This document shows, piece after piece, positions 8,727-17,908 of a stretch of 64,000 nucleotides of DNA. How positions within the stretch are numbered: position 1 is the stretch's first letter; each line of letters starts with the position of its first letter. The stretch is taken from NCBI GenBank assembly GCA_913043285.1, contig CAJWML010000012.1, positions 1-64,000 on the forward strand. Direction: 5' to 3'. Under the pieces are notes generated by a model. It was given only the letters and a program-made list of their open reading frames with translations, made no database searches and had not been told where the DNA came from. The translations under genes and the position numbers were made by a program. The DNA comes from CAKZNE01 sp002695025. Its GTDB lineage: Bacteria; Bacteroidota; Bacteroidia; Flavobacteriales; Schleiferiaceae.

Positions 8727-9517
8727 AGGTCTTCTGCTTCAGCTATAAGTTCGGCCACATCCAGCACCGGAAGGGAACCTTCCCTTTTACTTCCTTTTAC
8801 ACCGTCCGTCATCATGGTATTGCAAAAGGGGCATGCTGCGGCAATTACGTCCGGTTGAGTTTCCAGGGCTTCCTCGGTACGTTCTACGTTGATATCTTTT
8901 TTTCCCGCTTCCGGTTCCTTGAACATCTGTGCACCACCGGCACCACAGCATAAACCGTTGCTCTTGCACCTGCGCATTTCCACGAGTTCAGCATCCAGTT
9001 TACGGATCAGTTCACGCGGGGCTTCATAAATGCCATTTCCACGGCCCAAATAACAAGGATCGTGGAAGGTAATACGCTTGCCTTTATACGCTCCGCCTTC
9101 AATACTGAGCTTACCTTCTTCCAGCAACTGGTTGATAAAGCTGGTATGGTGCATCACTTTATACTGGCCACCCAATTCCGGGTATTCGTTTTTTAACGTA
9201 TTGAAACAGTGTGGGCAAGCGGTTACGATACGGGTAATTTCATAACCATTGAGTACCTGAATATTTTGCATGGCCTGCATCATGAAGAGGAACTCATTAC
9301 CGGCTCTTTTGGCAGGATCACCGGTACAGCTTTCTTCTGCACCCAACACTGCAAAATTAACCCCGGCCCGGTCCAGTATTTTTACAAAGGCTTTGGTGAT
9401 CTTTTTAGCCCGGTCGTCAAAACTGCCGGCACATCCTACCCAGAACAGAACGTCCGGTTTTTTTCCTGCTGACATCATTTCGGCCATAGTAGGCACATTT
9501 ATTTTTTCTGCTTCCAT
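8723..9517 (-). CDS. CCG-domain (Fe-S)-binding protein, HdrB/LutA-like
   Basis: The 264-residue soluble protein carries two cysteine-rich CCG-type modules: ACPHCFNTLKNEYPE in the first half, and CCGAGGAQMF followed by ACPFCNTMM in the second. Such modules bind an unusual Fe-S cluster in heterodisulfide reductase subunit B, LutA and GlpC-like proteins. With the membrane ferredoxin-like gene at 10564-11874 it should form an electron-transfer pair that passes electrons between a soluble donor and the quinone pool. Donor and acceptor are not encoded nearby. It overlaps its neighbours by one and four bases. Confidence 0.85.
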   Translation of the reverse strand: MEAEKINVPTMAEMMSAGKKPDVLFWVGCAGSFDDRAKKITKAFVKILDRAGVNFAVLGAEESCTGDPAKRAGNEFLFMMQAMQNIQVLNGYEITRIVTACPHCFNTLKNEYPELGGQYKVMHHTSFINQLLEEGKLSIEGGAYKGKRITFHDPCYLGRGNGIYEAPRELIRKLDAELVEMRRCKSNGLCCGAGGAQMFKEPEAGKKDINVERTEEALETQPDVIAAACPFCNTMMTDGVKGSKREGSLPVLDVAELIAEAEDL

Positions 9518-10125
9518 TACGGTATCAGTTCAAAAATTCGGTTGTCACTGGTCTTAAAACCAACGAGGCCATCAGGCCCAATATACAAAGCATTGCGGCT
9601 TACACTATCCCTGCGGGTAAAATATACATCGTTGAACTCGCGCAACTGAACAATGAAGGTGTCCTGGAATGTACAACGTTCACTCAGGCAACGCAGGCTA
9701 TCGGTATACGTAAATGTCATAACTACAGGGGCAGTGCCCGCTTCCTCTTCAAAAGTAAGGGTCAATTCGTCCTGCGCACGGGTAGGCAGACTGGAATTGT
9801 ATTGCGTACTCAGGTCATACGAAAAACGCAGGTAAGGGGTATCACAGCCTATAACCAAACGGGTACGCTGTAGCTCCACAAAATCAAGATCCGGAAGGCT
9901 GCCTCCGGTACTCAGGTCACGATCAGACTTTTCGTAATAATCCTCCCGGTATATCTGCCGGATGATGATGGTGTCACCCTCATTGCTGCGGAACCGTTTT
10001 TCTGAGGAATAATCGGGAATGTAGTTACTGGTAATGCCGCTTACGTTCAGCCGCAGGTAATTATCCTTACTGCAGGCCATAACTACAATAAGCAGTATAC
10101 TGGTATAGCGCAGCAGGCGCGTCAT
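9517..10125 (-). CDS. Predicted lipoprotein, unknown function
   Basis: The 202-residue product starts with a short hydrophobic signal and a lipobox-like VVMAC at residue 18, followed by Ser-Lys-Asp. The rest is beta-rich and has two cysteine pairs (IGCDTPY; RCLSERCTF) but no family I know. Its stop shares a base with the start of the Fe-S gene downstream and its start lies two bases after the HAD gene, so it is part of the same transcript. A role at the inner face of the outer membrane is inferred only from lipidation. Confidence 0.75.
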   Translation of the reverse strand: MTRLLRYTSILLIVVMACSKDNYLRLNVSGITSNYIPDYSSEKRFRSNEGDTIIIRQIYREDYYEKSDRDLSTGGSLPDLDFVELQRTRLVIGCDTPYLRFSYDLSTQYNSSLPTRAQDELTLTFEEEAGTAPVVMTFTYTDSLRCLSERCTFQDTFIVQLREFNDVYFTRRDSVSRNALYIGPDGLVGFKTSDNRIFELIP

Positions 10126-10127
10126 GA

Positions 10128-10574
10128 TCAGGATTTGAAGACTTGTATTTTCACTTCTTTTTCCACCAGGTCTGTAAACTTACCCTTATACCGGGTAGCC
10201 TTTACAAGGTGGTTATCGATCCAGTGATAATTACCTCCGCGTGGTTTGCCCATCAGCAGGCCGTGGTATTTAAAACCGTGTTTATCGAGCCACTCCGTGG
10301 TAACTTCCCGGTGCTCTTCGGTGCGTGAAGTAAAAAAGGTAATGATGTGCCCCTGGTCGTACCAGCGGTTCAGTGTTTCGAGGGCATCAGGGTATACCTG
10401 TGCGGTAGCCATACGTTCCGGCTCTTCGTTGGGAATGTCGTCACAAACGGTACCATCAATATCAATGAGGTAATTTTTGATATGAGCGGGTAAAACAGGG
10501 CTGATCTTATGCCCGTTTACCGAGGTTTCCTGTAGGTTGGACTGTATTTTATCGGGTTGCTTTTCAGATTTCAT
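10128..10574 (-). CDS. HAD-superfamily phosphatase-like protein
   Basis: The 148-residue form starts at the ATG at 10574 and overlaps the end of the upstream Fe-S gene by 11 bases; a longer reading from 10634 would overlap by 71 bases and adds an unlikely Pro-rich leader. HAD motif I is IDIDGTVCDD (two aspartates), motif II is FFTSR, and a Lys-Pro-Arg segment follows at MGKPRGG. The late motif is WIDNHL. Small HADs of this type remove phosphate from sugar or nucleotide phosphates; databases often call the Bacteroidota members phosphoheptose isomerase, which the sequence does not support. Substrate unknown. Confidence 0.82.
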   Translation of the reverse strand: MKSEKQPDKIQSNLQETSVNGHKISPVLPAHIKNYLIDIDGTVCDDIPNEEPERMATAQVYPDALETLNRWYDQGHIITFFTSRTEEHREVTTEWLDKHGFKYHGLLMGKPRGGNYHWIDNHLVKATRYKGKFTDLVEKEVKIQVFKS

Positions 10575-11874
10575 GGATCCAGTTTCCACGGTCGGCCTGG
10601 GGATAGGCCCAGGGTGCACCGTTGTTTTCAACATTAGTCATCATCATATTGATCTGCTGGTTGGCAGCGGACTCTTCCATTACCAGGTACCTTCTCATAT
10701 CCATGATAATGGATAGCGGATCGATATTCACAGGGCATGCTTCGGTGCAGGCATTGCAGGTGGTGCAGGCCCAAAGTTCTTCACGGGTGATGTAATCGTC
10801 CAACAGGGTTTTACCGTCCTCAGCCGGTTTTTCAGACCCCTGATCCAGATGTTTACCTACTTCCTCAATACGGTCTCGGGTATCCATCATGATCTTGCGG
10901 GGCGATAATTTTTTCCCGGTAATATTGGCCGGGCAGGAGGCGGTACACCTTCCGCATTCGGTACAGGAATAGGCATTCAACAGTTGTACCCAGTTGAGGT
11001 CCGTCACATCCTTGGCGCCAAAACGTTCAGGAGGAGCAGCGTCTTCAGCAGGCGCGGCATACGGATCCGCGTTGGGGTCCATCATCAGTTCCACCTCTTT
11101 TTTAACACTTTCGAGGTTGGAAAAGCGGCCTTTTTCATCCAGTTTAGAGTACCATACGTTGGGAAAAGCCAGGATAATGTGAAAATGCTTGGAGTAGGGA
11201 AGGTAGTTCAGGAAGGCCAGTATACCTACAATGTGAGCCCACCAGGCCACCCGTTCTATGATCACCAGGTTTTCCTGGGATACCCCGGAAAAGATGGGGG
11301 CCAGCAATCCACTTACCAGCCAGGGACCAGCTTCAGAACCTTCCATATTGGCTTCTGCGGCTCCCAGGGTAAGCAGGGCTATCATTAACACCAATTCTAT
11401 AATAAGGATATTATTGCCATCTGCTTTCGCCCAGCCTTTTAAGTCTTTCAGACGGGGTACCACGTTCACATTCCTGCGCCATAAAAAAACCAGGCAGGAA
11501 ATAATGACCAATACTGCGAGTATTTCAAAAAAGTTGATGGCCGTATCGTACACAGGACCTAAAGGAGCGGCAAACAGGCGATGGGTACCAAAAATGCCGT
11601 CTATGATGATCTCCAGGATCTCAATATTGATAAGGATAAAACCCGCGTAGATAAGCACGTGAAAAAATCCCGCTATCGTTCTTCGCTTCACCATTTTGGT
11701 CTGGCCGAAAGCCACCCGGCCCATCAGTGCCCAACGTTCGCCTTTTCGATCGGAGCGATGGATGTTACGCCCCATTTTGATGTTGCGCCAGATGCGGCCG
11801 AACTTTCGCGCAAAGAGAAAAGCAGCAACACCCAGTACCAGTATAAAGATGATATTTTGGATACCAAAGTGCAT
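10564..11874 (-). CDS. Membrane-bound 4Fe-4S protein, HdrC/DsrM-like
   Basis: The 436-residue protein has about five to six membrane helices in its first 230 residues, in the manner of the b-type cytochrome gamma subunit of nitrate reductase or HdrE. A cytoplasmic part then shows two classical 4Fe-4S motifs, CTECGRCTASCP and CTTCNACTEACP. A long acidic linker (residues about 245-290) precedes them. The likely role is quinone-linked electron transfer together with the CCG protein three genes downstream. It starts one base after the mlaD-like stop. Confidence 0.87.
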   Translation of the reverse strand: MHFGIQNIIFILVLGVAAFLFARKFGRIWRNIKMGRNIHRSDRKGERWALMGRVAFGQTKMVKRRTIAGFFHVLIYAGFILINIEILEIIIDGIFGTHRLFAAPLGPVYDTAINFFEILAVLVIISCLVFLWRRNVNVVPRLKDLKGWAKADGNNILIIELVLMIALLTLGAAEANMEGSEAGPWLVSGLLAPIFSGVSQENLVIIERVAWWAHIVGILAFLNYLPYSKHFHIILAFPNVWYSKLDEKGRFSNLESVKKEVELMMDPNADPYAAPAEDAAPPERFGAKDVTDLNWVQLLNAYSCTECGRCTASCPANITGKKLSPRKIMMDTRDRIEEVGKHLDQGSEKPAEDGKTLLDDYITREELWACTTCNACTEACPVNIDPLSIIMDMRRYLVMEESAANQQINMMMTNVENNGAPWAYPQADRGNWIHEI

Positions 11875-11875
11875 A

Positions 11876-12925
11876 TTAGTCTGAGTTATCTGAGTTTTCC
11901 TTCCTTGAAGTGTCTTCCCTGGCCTTGCGTTCTTTTTCCATTTCTATGATCTCCTCACGGGAGTAGGATTCAGACTTTCCAAAGACCGAAAAATTAACAT
12001 AGCGTTTGGGGTTATACCGCACATCTTCCAGCAGGATTTCCAGTTGGTTTGAAGCTTCTTGCAGGTTGTTGTACAGCTCTTTATCATTGATAAGCATCCC
12101 CAGGGTTCCATCACCTTCAGCAACCTTGTTCATGATGACCTCGGCCGAAACCAGTGCCTTATTAAGACTTTGAAAGGTTTCAGCAAACTTCACTTGTGCC
12201 AGCGAGTCCGTTATGTTGCCAATATTATTGAAGGCACGGTTCAGCTCGTCATTATTCTCCGCCAGGTTAGAGGTAATGGAGGCGAGGTTGCGAATAACCG
12301 TTTGCAGGTCATGCTGTGATTCCACAACGGTTTCATCCACGGTACGAACCGTGTTCTCCAGCATCTGGAAACTTCTGCGGATACTGTTGAAGGTTTCCAT
12401 GAAGTTTTCCTGTGTTTCGGAGTTCAGGAATCCCGAGATCAGGATCAATACCGTGTCCACCGAGCCAATCAGTTTTTCGGTTTTCTGTTTAAGGGGTGCT
12501 ACCTGCTTGTTTACTTCTTCGGTAAGGCTAAGCTGGATGTCAGACTGCAAGGTGTCGCCACTCATCGCTGGTTCACTCTCCACACCTAAAACCAGCTCAA
12601 TGGATTTTCCACCCAGCAGGTCCTCACTATAGATACGGGCCAGTGTTCCTTTGGAAATGGCAAAATCATTGGTCATGTTCATGCGCACCATCAGGCGGCC
12701 GGAGCCATCCGGGTGAAAATAGATCTCCTCCACGGAACCTACCTGAAAGCCGTTAATGGTAACGGGCCGGGATCGCGATAGCCCGTCTACTTTATCATAA
12801 ACAGCGTAATAAAAACGCTTTTTCTCGAAAAGGTCCTTCCCCTTTAAAAAGTTAAAGCCCCAGTACAGTAAAACCAAGGCTACAAGGGCAACCAAACCTA
12901 CCCTGAATTCTCTACTTATTTTCAA
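11876..12925 (-). CDS. MlaD/MCE-family lipid transport protein
   Basis: The 349-residue protein has one N-terminal membrane helix (about residues 9-24), then an MCE domain (VDGLSRSRPVTINGFQVGSV to LLGGKSIELVLG, about residues 43-113) and a long helical, coiled-coil-prone region with an acidic-basic tail. MCE proteins form hexamers that move phospholipids between inner and outer membranes. The start is TTG at 12925 because MKISREFRVGL is the typical family opening, and a stop lies upstream in frame. No MlaE/MlaF is in the window. A CATCTTTG element about 25 bases upstream could be a -7 box, so it may have its own promoter inside the run. Confidence 0.88.
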   Translation of the reverse strand: MKISREFRVGLVALVALVLLYWGFNFLKGKDLFEKKRFYYAVYDKVDGLSRSRPVTINGFQVGSVEEIYFHPDGSGRLMVRMNMTNDFAISKGTLARIYSEDLLGGKSIELVLGVESEPAMSGDTLQSDIQLSLTEEVNKQVAPLKQKTEKLIGSVDTVLILISGFLNSETQENFMETFNSIRRSFQMLENTVRTVDETVVESQHDLQTVIRNLASITSNLAENNDELNRAFNNIGNITDSLAQVKFAETFQSLNKALVSAEVIMNKVAEGDGTLGMLINDKELYNNLQEASNQLEILLEDVRYNPKRYVNFSVFGKSESYSREEIIEMEKERKAREDTSRKENSDNSD

Positions 12926-12965
12926 ATGAAAGTCAGTTTAGTTGTTTGCAACAAAGATGAAAAAA

Positions 12966-14123
12966 TTATTGTAGTAATTCCTTTGCCTCCTCTAAAGATA
13001 TGCGGGTTCCATCGCTTAAAGCTATCACAAAGGCATCTTTAAAACCTGCATCTTTCATCTTTTGTTTAAGGGTTTCGGCTTCACCCAGGGAAGGGGTTTT
13101 GCCTACGATGTATTTAAAGAGTTTCCCTTCCTCGTAAATTTCAACCCCGCTTACTCCCTTAAAGTTCTCAGGCTTAAGGTTTTTTTTGATCCCGCTGGTC
13201 AGTATCTGCACGGTATAATACACTTCATGCGGTTTTTCCTCCGGCTGTTTTACCGGGTCCAACTGTGCCTGAGTGGGGGTTTCTTCCTTTTTAGTGGGAT
13301 CAGGTGTGGGGGCATGGGGTACCGATGAATTTTCAAAGAATTCGCGCTCATCCTTATACTCTTTAAAGGCTCTGAAAATAGCGGAGGCCATAAAATCCTG
13401 ACCCTGTTCGGAATTCAGGAAATCTTCTTCGTCATAATTGGTCAGAAAGCCCAATTCAACCAGAACGGCCGGCATGGCTGTGCGGCTGGTCACGTAGAGA
13501 GGCTGCTGCTTTACACCACGGTCTTTACGCTTTACTCTTTCCCTGAATTGGTCCTGCACCTTTTGCGCAAAGGAAATGCTCTGGTTTAAAAAAGCATTCT
13601 GGTAGAGCGTAAGGGCAATGAAGGTTTCTGGCTTACGCGGATCAAAACCTTCGTATTTTTCTTCGTAGTTATCCTCCAATAATATTACCGAGTTTTCCTG
13701 CTGGGCTACCCGCATATTCTCGTCACCGTGATTACGGCCCAGTACCAGGGAAGTAGCTCCGCTTACGCTCTTCTGGGTAAAGGCATCGCAATGTATAGAT
13801 ATAAAGAGGTCGGCATCTGCGGCATTGGCAATACGCGCCCGTTCCTGCAGCTCAATAAATACATCGGTTTTGCGGGTATAAACCACCTTTACATCCGGCA
13901 GGTTCTGTTGGATGTAGTTCCCTACTTTTAAGGCCACGGCCAGGGCAATATCCTTTTCACGGGTTTTGTAGCGTCTGGTTCCCAGGTTACCGGGATCATG
14001 GCCACCGTGTCCGGCATCTATCACCACTACCTTTACACCACCCCCTCCCGGCACGGAAGTGAAGGACATTACCATGAAAACGGACAGGGTTAAAAGTAGC
14101 GCTGATGCAAGCTTTTTCTTCAA
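12966..14123 (-). CDS. N-acetylmuramoyl-L-alanine amidase with SPOR-like end
   Basis: The 385-residue protein has a signal peptide (about 25 residues), then an Amidase_3 domain with zinc ligands in DAGHGGHDPG, a SIHCDA motif and the VELGFLTN segment. It cleaves the bond between MurNAc and the stem peptide in the periplasm. After a Pro/Thr/Glu-rich linker (about 275-305) the last 75 residues resemble a SPOR peptidoglycan-binding domain. The start is TTG at 14123 (KKKLASALLL follows); no ATG or GTG is suitably placed. It is the first gene of the leftward run and divergent from lptD. Confidence 0.9.
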   Translation of the reverse strand: MKKKLASALLLTLSVFMVMSFTSVPGGGGVKVVVIDAGHGGHDPGNLGTRRYKTREKDIALAVALKVGNYIQQNLPDVKVVYTRKTDVFIELQERARIANAADADLFISIHCDAFTQKSVSGATSLVLGRNHGDENMRVAQQENSVILLEDNYEEKYEGFDPRKPETFIALTLYQNAFLNQSISFAQKVQDQFRERVKRKDRGVKQQPLYVTSRTAMPAVLVELGFLTNYDEEDFLNSEQGQDFMASAIFRAFKEYKDEREFFENSSVPHAPTPDPTKKEETPTQAQLDPVKQPEEKPHEVYYTVQILTSGIKKNLKPENFKGVSGVEIYEEGKLFKYIVGKTPSLGEAETLKQKMKDAGFKDAFVIALSDGTRISLEEAKELLQ

Positions 14124-14139
14124 TGGACTGATTTTTGAT

Positions 14140-14147
14140 TAGCTTTG
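14140..14147 (+). promoter_or_regulatory. TAnnTTTG -7 element of lptD
   Basis: TAGCTTTG fits the Bacteroidota -7 box; the lptD start lies 47 bases further. No clear TTG -33 box is seen at the usual distance. Confidence 0.5.
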
Positions 14148-14177
14148 GCGATTCAAACGTTGTGCCTAATTTTTAAG

Positions 14178-14185
14178 CAAATTTA
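14178..14185 (-). promoter_or_regulatory. TAnnTTTG -7 element of the amidase run
   Basis: Read on the minus strand the bases are TAAATTTG, a full match to the -7 consensus, about 55 bases before the amidase start. It lies face to face with the lptD element, so the two promoters overlap in their upstream regions. Confidence 0.5.
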
Positions 14186-14194
14186 AAAGTCATC

Positions 14195-16921
14195 TTGCGC
14201 GATTCGGGACTAAAAATTATCATTTTATTAACGTTCGTTGTTGGCTTTATGGTGCCCGTTCAGGCGCAGGTAGATACTTCCGGGTTTATTTCTCCTTCAT
14301 CAGATTCCAGTCAGGTTTATTTTAACGACTCTTTATCAGTAGATTATAACGATTCCCTCGCTACAGATTCTTTAGGTTTAAGCGACTCTTTACAAACCAG
14401 GTTCAGTACGGATAGTGTGTACTCCACGCCTGTAAAACGCAATGAATTCCTGACCTCTGAGCTCGATTTTACTGCTGAAGACAGCATTACCGGAAGCCCG
14501 GCAACGGGAGAGGCCCGCCTTTATAATAAGGCTTATGTAAAATATGAAGACATTACTCTGGAAGCGGGTTTTATTCATGTTGATTTCAATAAAAAGGAGG
14601 TATATGCCCGGGGTATAACAGATTCAACCGGTCATGTAAGCCAGAAACCCATTTTTACGGAAGCCGGTAAGTCGTACCGGGCGGATGAAATGCGGTATAA
14701 TTTTGATACCAAGAAAGCTAAGATCCATAAGGTCATCACCACGGAAGGCGAAGGCTTCCTGCACGGTGAAGAGGTGAAAAAAACCAGTGAGAAAGTGTTT
14801 TATGTAAAGAACGCCTCCTTTACCACCTGTAGCCATGAACATCCGCACTTCCGTATTAATTCACCCAAGGCTAAGGTAATATCAGGAGAAAAGGTGATTA
14901 CCAAGTTTGCGTACCTGGAAGTAGTGGATGTGCCCACACCCTTACTCGTACCCTTCGGCTTTTTTCCCACTACTGAAAAGCGTAAATCCGGGATTATCAT
15001 ACCTAGCTATGGTAATTCACAATACCGGGGGTATTTCCTTCAAAATGGAGGGTATTACTGGGCCATTAATGATTACCTGGACTTTACTCTAACGGGTGAT
15101 GTATATACACAAGGTGGTTACGGATGGAGAGGATTGACCAATTACCGTAAGAGATATGCTTATTCCGGTAACCTTAATCTTAGCTATAACCTTATCCGCT
15201 ACGGCCGGCCGGAGTTCCAGGAGTTTGTTGGAAGTGCCTTTGATAACCGTTCGGATTTTGCCATACGCTGGAGCCATACTCAGGACCCCAAGTCCAACCC
15301 CAACTTTAACTTCAGTAGTAACGTAAACATTGCCTCTTCCAATTACTATAAGGTGACCAGCGTTGAGGCCAATGATGTACTTACCAACCAGTTGTATTCC
15401 AGTATCAGCGCTCGTAAAACCTGGCCCGGCAAACCTTATAATCTCAACATTTCGGCAACGCATGATCAGAATAACCGCACCAAAGACCTTACGGTAAAGG
15501 TCCCCCAGGTAAACTTTGCTTTGAACCGGCAATTCCCCTTTAAGCGCGAATCAATGGTGGGGAAGAAAAAGTGGTACGAGGAAATAGGTATTTCCTATAC
15601 CATGGACGGGGCCAATGAAATACGCACCAAAATGGGGAAGCCATTTTTTACGGAGACCGTTTTCAGGGATAGTGCGCGTAACGGTATAAGACACTCCATA
15701 CCCATTGCTGCCAACTATAAGGTATTCAAATACTTTGTGTTCAATCCCAGCGTCAACTATACAGAACGTTGGTATTTTAACCGCACGGAATATTATTTTG
15801 TAGATTCCTTAAACGCCATAAAACAAGATACCAACAACGGCTTTTTTGCCAACCGGGATTTTACCGCCAGTGCCAACTTCTCTACCAAACTCTATGGATT
15901 GTGGAGGTATAAAGGTTTCCTACGCGCTCTTCGTCATGTAATGACGCCTAACTTCGGTTTGAGCTATAAGCCGGATTATTCCGTGGAAAATTGGGGTTAT
16001 TACCAGCGGGTGCAATCGGATACACTTGGTAATTTCACCCGGAGAGACCGCTACCAGGGACAGCTTTACGGTTCCGCCAGTCGTGGTAAATCAGGGAGTA
16101 TCACCATGGGACTGCAAAACACCCTGGAGGCGAAGGTTCGTGATCGTACAGATTCTACCGGTGAAAAAAAGATCAAACTATTGGAGCGTTTCAGCCTGAG
16201 TACTTCTTATAATACTGCCGTGCAGGAATTCAACTGGGCACCTCTGAACATGACGGCCTCCTCATCGGCATTTAAAGGGCTGGTTAACCTTAATTACTCA
16301 TCCACCTTTGATTTTTACGGGTATGATCCCAATGAAGGGACCAATGGTATGCGGGTTAATAAGTCGGCTTATGAAGTGAACGGCAAGTGGTTGCGCCCCA
16401 CTAACCAGTCATTTACCACGGGCCTGAACCTGAGTGCCAGCCGTTTTCAATCCAAATCCAAGCAGCCCAGGGAAGGGGAAGATGTGGATAAAAAGGAGGG
16501 TCTTATTGATAGTGAGCCAGATCCCAACAGTTTAGGGATCAGTGAAGGAGATCCCGATTATTATCGTGCCCAGGGCTTTGTGGATTTTAATGCTCCCTGG
16601 ACCTTGAATATCAATTACAACCTGCGTAAAAACTATAACGGCCTGGAATCACGGGTCTCGCAATCCATGGACTTTTCCGGAGACGTTAAGCTTACGGAGA
16701 ACTGGAAGATAGGTTTCCGTAGTGGTTATGACTTTGAAGCCAAGGATTTCACCTATACTTCCCTTGATTTTTACCGCGACCTCCACTGCTGGGAGATGCG
16801 CTGTACCTGGGTACCCTTTGGATTCCAACAATCCTATATACTGACCATTCGCGTTAAAGCCAATGTGCTCAGCGATCTTAAGTTACAGCGGAGAAGGGGA
16901 GTAGGCGACTTCCAGCGTTAA
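14195..16921 (+). CDS. lptD: LPS-assembly protein LptD, Bacteroidota type
   Basis: The 908-residue protein has a signal peptide ending near VQAQ, an OstA/LptA-like N-terminal domain (about 95-250, with RADEMRYNFDTKKAKI and FTTCSHEHPH) and a long C-terminal beta-barrel with many aromatic strand ends. The final part DLHCWEMRCTWVPFG is typical of this family. It inserts lipopolysaccharide into the outer leaflet of the outer membrane. The start is TTG at 14195: the frame has a stop upstream and no ATG before the signal peptide. The stop codon shares bases with the opposing glutamine amidotransferase gene. Confidence 0.9.
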   Translation: MRDSGLKIIILLTFVVGFMVPVQAQVDTSGFISPSSDSSQVYFNDSLSVDYNDSLATDSLGLSDSLQTRFSTDSVYSTPVKRNEFLTSELDFTAEDSITGSPATGEARLYNKAYVKYEDITLEAGFIHVDFNKKEVYARGITDSTGHVSQKPIFTEAGKSYRADEMRYNFDTKKAKIHKVITTEGEGFLHGEEVKKTSEKVFYVKNASFTTCSHEHPHFRINSPKAKVISGEKVITKFAYLEVVDVPTPLLVPFGFFPTTEKRKSGIIIPSYGNSQYRGYFLQNGGYYWAINDYLDFTLTGDVYTQGGYGWRGLTNYRKRYAYSGNLNLSYNLIRYGRPEFQEFVGSAFDNRSDFAIRWSHTQDPKSNPNFNFSSNVNIASSNYYKVTSVEANDVLTNQLYSSISARKTWPGKPYNLNISATHDQNNRTKDLTVKVPQVNFALNRQFPFKRESMVGKKKWYEEIGISYTMDGANEIRTKMGKPFFTETVFRDSARNGIRHSIPIAANYKVFKYFVFNPSVNYTERWYFNRTEYYFVDSLNAIKQDTNNGFFANRDFTASANFSTKLYGLWRYKGFLRALRHVMTPNFGLSYKPDYSVENWGYYQRVQSDTLGNFTRRDRYQGQLYGSASRGKSGSITMGLQNTLEAKVRDRTDSTGEKKIKLLERFSLSTSYNTAVQEFNWAPLNMTASSSAFKGLVNLNYSSTFDFYGYDPNEGTNGMRVNKSAYEVNGKWLRPTNQSFTTGLNLSASRFQSKSKQPREGEDVDKKEGLIDSEPDPNSLGISEGDPDYYRAQGFVDFNAPWTLNINYNLRKNYNGLESRVSQSMDFSGDVKLTENWKIGFRSGYDFEAKDFTYTSLDFYRDLHCWEMRCTWVPFGFQQSYILTIRVKANVLSDLKLQRRRGVGDFQR

Positions 16922-17484
16922 CGTTCCAGCCAGTTTTTCAACATCTGTAAACCATGTTCCGTCATAATGGACTCCGGGTGGAACTGTACTCCTGCTACTG
17001 GTAAGGTTTCGTGTTCCATACCCATGATGATACCTTTTTCAGACCGGGCGGTAATTTTCATGTTCCGGGAAAGTTGATCAGGCTCAATGGCCCAGGAGTG
17101 GTACAGGCCTACCTGGAAAGAGTCCGGTAAACCTTTAAAGAGCCATGAATCCTGCCGGGTTTGGTATACTTTACGCTGAATACCATGAGCTACCTCCTGC
17201 TGGTTAAAGAGGGAAGCTCCGTATACTTCACCCAGGGCCTGACAGCCCAGGCAAACCCCCAACACGGAATGTTGATCTGTAACCGATCTTAAAAGGGGCA
17301 TGGTTATCCCTGCATGGGCCGGCAATCCCGGACCGGGAGAGATAAGGATGTGGTGGTACTGCAAAGCCTCGGCCAGGGTAATCTCATCATTCCGTGCCAC
17401 TCTTACCTCGGGTGTGAGTTGCCGGAGATAGTGAAATAGATTATAGGTAAATGAATCGTAATTGTCGAGCAGTAAAACCCTCAA
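16918..17484 (-). CDS. Glutamine amidotransferase, PabA/TrpG type
   Basis: The 188-residue class I amidotransferase supplies ammonia from glutamine for making anthranilate or aminodeoxychorismate. The opening LLLDNYDSFTYNL, the nucleophile motif GVCLGCQALGE and the end motif GVQFHPESIMTEHG are diagnostic. I set the start at the TTG at 17484, since the family begins exactly at MRVLLLDNYDSF; longer readings overlap ridA's promoter and add a leader of no use. It stands alone, away from any trp gene, so folate synthesis (PabA) is more likely than tryptophan, but the protein may serve both. Confidence 0.85.
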   Translation of the reverse strand: MRVLLLDNYDSFTYNLFHYLRQLTPEVRVARNDEITLAEALQYHHILISPGPGLPAHAGITMPLLRSVTDQHSVLGVCLGCQALGEVYGASLFNQQEVAHGIQRKVYQTRQDSWLFKGLPDSFQVGLYHSWAIEPDQLSRNMKITARSEKGIIMGMEHETLPVAGVQFHPESIMTEHGLQMLKNWLER

Positions 17485-17492
17485 GGAATTTA

Positions 17493-17500
17493 TAATTTTG
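17493..17500 (+). promoter_or_regulatory. TAnnTTTG -7 element of ridA
   Basis: TAATTTTG matches the -7 consensus and lies 24 bases before the ridA ATG, in the 40-base gap between divergent genes. Confidence 0.5.
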
Positions 17501-17524
17501 GGCGAAATTGCTAAAAAATATCCC

Positions 17525-17908
17525 ATGCCCGAAAAAAAGATTATTCGTACCGATAAAGCTCCCGCACCCATTGGCCCTTACAACCAAGCTGTTTTGGTGG
17601 ATAACACCCTGTATGTTTCCGGACAGATAGCCATTGACCCTCTTACCGGCCAGTTGCATACGAGTGACATAAAGGATGAAACCGAATGGGTGATGCGTAA
17701 CCTGCAGGCCGTTCTGGAAGCTGGGAGTATGGACTTCTCCAACGTGGTTAAGTGTTCCATCTTCATCAGTGATATGCAACAATTCAGTCAGATCAATGAA
17801 GTGTACGGTCGCTACTTCGGAGAGGATGCCCCGGCCCGGGAAACGGTGCAAGTGGCGGTTTTACCTAAAAATGTAAACGTGGAGATCTCCGCAATTGCGG
17901 TTAAATAG
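17525..17908 (+). CDS. ridA: RidA-family enamine/imine deaminase
   Basis: The 127-residue protein belongs to the YjgF/RidA family, trimers that hydrolyse reactive 2-aminoacrylate and related imines formed by PLP enzymes. Family marks are APAPIGPYNQAV near the N-terminus, YVSGQIAIDP, the NLQAVLEAGSMDFSNVVK segment and the catalytic arginine in ARETVQVAVLP. The ATG at 17525 gives the standard length. Its 3' end overlaps the opposing DUF5362 gene by eight bases. Confidence 0.92.
   Translation: MPEKKIIRTDKAPAPIGPYNQAVLVDNTLYVSGQIAIDPLTGQLHTSDIKDETEWVMRNLQAVLEAGSMDFSNVVKCSIFISDMQQFSQINEVYGRYFGEDAPARETVQVAVLPKNVNVEISAIAVK

Noticed and set aside
10575..10634. Longer start of the HAD phosphatase
   Set aside because: It would overlap the upstream Fe-S gene by 71 bases and add a Pro-rich leader that is not part of the HAD fold.
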